Shown: positions 15,119 through 16,676 of the stretch, piece by piece | Position numbering within the stretch: the first letter of the stretch is position 1 | How the letters are laid out: each line of letters begins with the position of its first letter | Assembly (NCBI GenBank): GCA_002304945.1 | Contig: DBPQ01000136.1 | Location: 1 to 16,676, forward strand | DNA: 16,676 bases | Source: Actinomycetales bacterium UBA1416 | GTDB lineage: Bacteria; Actinomycetota; Actinomycetes; Actinomycetales; Actinomycetaceae | Direction: 5' to 3' | Notes under the pieces: model-generated | Told to the model about the DNA's origin: nothing | Seen by the model: the letters and a program-made list of their open reading frames with translations, nothing else | The model's database searches: none | Program-made: the position numbers and the translations under genes

Positions 15119-15445
15119 TCAGCGCGGCAGCGCGCCCTTCCGCTCGTCCCCGAGCGGGACGGGGTCGAGGAGGTACATGTCCGTCGGGGCGGACCGGAGC
15201 CCGGCACTCAGCTCACCGAGCCGCGCGATCGCCGGCCCCGCCAGGTGCGCCTCAAGGTCCGCGCGCGAGGCCCAACGCTCCACCATCACCACGGTCTCGC
15301 CGTCCTCCGCCACGTGGGCGGCGTACAGCTCGCACCCCTGCTCCGCGTGGACCAGGGGCGAGACCTCACGGAACGCCTCGAGTTGGGCCGCGACCCTCCC
15401 GGGTGCGACGTGGATCAGGGCCACCACGGTGACGGCGTCGGACAT
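15119..15445 (-). CDS. Antibiotic biosynthesis monooxygenase (ABM) family protein
   Basis: A 108-residue single-domain dimeric ferredoxin-like fold of the ABM family, often annotated as putative quinol monooxygenase. The opening VTVVALIHVAPGR, the C-ELYAAHVAEDGETVVMVERW core and the S-RADLEAHLAGPAIARL helix are typical. Such small enzymes work as dimers on quinols or related aromatics, or clear reactive by-products; the substrate cannot be told here. The ATG at 15445 is 40 bp from the divergent alpha-glucosidase start, so the two genes share a control region containing a palindrome. A weak GAGAGG lies upstream as ribosome site. Full length for the family. Confidence 0.85.
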   Translation of the reverse strand: MSDAVTVVALIHVAPGRVAAQLEAFREVSPLVHAEQGCELYAAHVAEDGETVVMVERWASRADLEAHLAGPAIARLGELSAGLRSAPTDMYLLDPVPLGDERKGALPR

Positions 15446-15469
15446 GGGCCTGCCTCTCGTCGGATCGAA

Positions 15470-15484
15470 CCACTACGGTAGTGG
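15470..15484 (+). promoter_or_regulatory. Perfect palindrome over the -10 box of the GH13 gene
   Basis: CCACTAC (15470-15476) and GTAGTGG (15478-15484) are perfect inverted repeats around a single G. The palindrome contains TACGGT (15474-15479), a TANNNT -10 box that lies 6 nt before ATG 15486. That spacing predicts a leaderless mRNA. A protein bound here would block the alpha-glucosidase promoter and could also affect the divergent ABM gene. Confidence 0.5.
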
Positions 15485-15485
15485 G

Positions 15486-16676
15486 ATGCCGGGCAACCAG
15501 GGCGCCGAGTGGTGGCGCGACGCCGTCGTGTACCAGGTCTACCCACGGTCCTTCGCGGACGCCGACGGCGACGGCGACGGCGAGGGGGACCTGCGCGGCG
15601 TCGTCGCCCGCCTCGACCACCTCGTGGCGCTGGGCGTGGACGCCCTGTGGCTGAACCCCTTCTACCCCTCGCCGGGCGTGGACGGCGGCTACGACATCGC
15701 CGACCACTGCGACGTCGATCCCCGGTACGGCACGCTCGCGGATCTCGACGCCCTCGTCACCGCGGCGCACGCCCGCGGCCTGAAGGTGATCGTCGACGTC
15801 GTCCCCAACCACGTGTCCGACGCCCACCCCTGGTTCCGGGCCGCCCTCGCCGCCGGCCCGGGCTCGGCCGAACGGGCGAGGTTCCACTTCCGGGCCGGGC
15901 GCGATCCGGGCGGCGCCGAGCCGCCCAACAACTGGACGAGCGTGTTCGGCGGGCCGTCGTGGACCCGCGTCACCGAGCCGGACGGCACGCCGGGGGAGTG
16001 GTACTACCACCTGTTCGCGCCCGAACAGCCGGACCTCAACTGGGAGAATCCCGAGGTGCTCATCGAGTTCGAGCGGGTGCTGCGGTTCTGGCTGGACCGC
16101 GGGGTGGACGGCTTCCGCATCGACGTGGCCGACGCCCTCGCCAAGGACCCGGCCTTCCCGGACACCCCGGGCGGCTGGCCGGTGATCCCGAAGGACGCCC
16201 CCTCCCCTGTCCACGAGGTCTACCGCGCGCTCCGTGGCGTCCTCGACTCCTACCCCGGGGACCGGATGGCCGTGGTGGAGACCGGAGCCCCTGATGACGT
16301 GGTGGCACTCTTCCTCCGCCCGGACGAGATGCACCTCGCCTTCAACCTCCGGTTCGCGAAGGCGGCGTGGGGCGCCGGCGAGTTCCGGGACGCGATCGAC
16401 TCCTCCCTCGCGGCGAACGCGGCCGTGGGGGCACCCGTCACCTGGGTCCTCGACAACCACGACAACCCCCGCTCCGTCACCCGCTTCGGCGCCGGGGTGC
16501 GACTCGAGGGCCACTACGCGCCCACCGCGGCGGGTGGCGACGACGGCGCGGTGGACCTGGCCCGCGGCCTCCGCCGGGCGCGGGCCGCTGCGCTCCTCAT
16601 GCTCGCGCTCCCCGGCGCCGCCTTCGTCTACCAGGGCCAGGAGCTCGGCCTTCCCAACGTGGACGACCTGCCGGAC
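15486..16676 (+). CDS. GH13 alpha-glucosidase (partial, runs off window)
   Basis: The first 397 residues of a GH13 alpha-amylase-superfamily enzyme of the alpha-glucosidase/oligo-1,6-glucosidase type, which hydrolyses terminal alpha-linked glucose. It starts with WWRDAVVYQVYPRSF and the acidic loop DADGDGDGEGDLRG. Region I is DVVPNHVS (D104, H109). The nucleophile is D213 in GFRIDVADAL, the acid/base E265 in AVVETGAP and the transition-state Asp D326 in LDNHDNPR. All three catalytic acids are present. QPDLNWENPEV is typical of the intracellular alpha-glucosidase branch. There is no signal peptide. The start ATG 15486 lacks a Shine-Dalgarno sequence but has a -10-like box at the leaderless spacing. 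The C-terminal part, probably 150-200 residues, lies beyond the window. Precise linkage preference is not decidable here. Confidence 0.92.
   Translation, partial: MPGNQGAEWWRDAVVYQVYPRSFADADGDGDGEGDLRGVVARLDHLVALGVDALWLNPFYPSPGVDGGYDIADHCDVDPRYGTLADLDALVTAAHARGLKVIVDVVPNHVSDAHPWFRAALAAGPGSAERARFHFRAGRDPGGAEPPNNWTSVFGGPSWTRVTEPDGTPGEWYYHLFAPEQPDLNWENPEVLIEFERVLRFWLDRGVDGFRIDVADALAKDPAFPDTPGGWPVIPKDAPSPVHEVYRALRGVLDSYPGDRMAVVETGAPDDVVALFLRPDEMHLAFNLRFAKAAWGAGEFRDAIDSSLAANAAVGAPVTWVLDNHDNPRSVTRFGAGVRLEGHYAPTAAGGDDGAVDLARGLRRARAAALLMLALPGAAFVYQGQELGLPNVDDLPD

Noticed and set aside
15560..15600. EF-hand-like acidic stretch in the GH13 protein as a novel calcium domain
   Set aside because: An acidic loop at this position is usual in the alpha-glucosidase group. 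Here it is only somewhat expanded by GAC-GGC repeats.
15366..16514. 382-codon open frame on the minus strand
   Set aside because: It is antisense to the GH13 gene, whose catalytic motifs are all intact, and overlaps the ABM gene in another frame.

Overview
This is a high-GC window, and its signals point to an actinobacterium: strong GC bias at third codon positions, frequent GTG starts, 4-nt GTGA stop/start overlaps, and TANNNT boxes 6 nt upstream of start codons that suggest leaderless mRNAs. The genus cannot be named from the sequence.

Positions 1-9457 are the distal part of a type 1 BREX phage-defence island. Recognisable are pglX (only as two separated fragments), pglZ and brxL, with an AlbA_2/Schlafen-type ATPase regulator gene between pglX and pglZ. 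The upstream BREX genes (brxA, brxB, brxC) and the rest of pglX would lie left of position 1, if present. pglX is rearranged. A middle piece, running from just after the NPPY region to the WYGN motif, lies on the minus strand at about 84-785. A tyrosine integrase follows on the plus strand (1049-2260), with paired 12-bp direct repeats just upstream. The pglX C-terminal third then resumes on the plus strand (2356-3300) and leads into a tightly packed operon: pglX-C, AlbA_2/HATPase/wHTH, pglZ, brxL, with gaps of +16, -4 and +7 nt. A minus-strand pglX piece beside a tyrosine recombinase is what a recombinational switch of BREX specificity or phase would look like. A degraded locus invaded by an integrative element is the main alternative. 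The brxL product is also unusual: its AAA+ core is joined by a Ser/Pro/Ala-rich linker to a MITD1-type (MIT_C) phospholipase-D-like domain where a Lon-like domain is expected.

Positions 9458-14017 look like chromosomal backbone. A promoter with an operator-like palindrome precedes a GH3 beta-glucosidase, which is translationally coupled to a YczE/YitT-type membrane protein. A probably leaderless DUF2461 gene and an AlkA-type DNA glycosylase gene follow. Two minus-strand genes come next: an uncharacterised 325-residue protein whose stop codon abuts that of the glycosylase, and a small antibiotic-biosynthesis-monooxygenase-fold protein. The last gene, on the plus strand, is a GH13 alpha-glucosidase that runs off the window. 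A perfect 15-bp palindrome overlaps its predicted -10 box.

I see no tRNA, rRNA, CRISPR array or insertion-sequence transposase. No stretch above 300 bases lacks a gene or gene fragment. The longest are 786-1048 (integrase-site repeats), 14996-15118 (three stem-loops) and 9458-9564 (promoter region).
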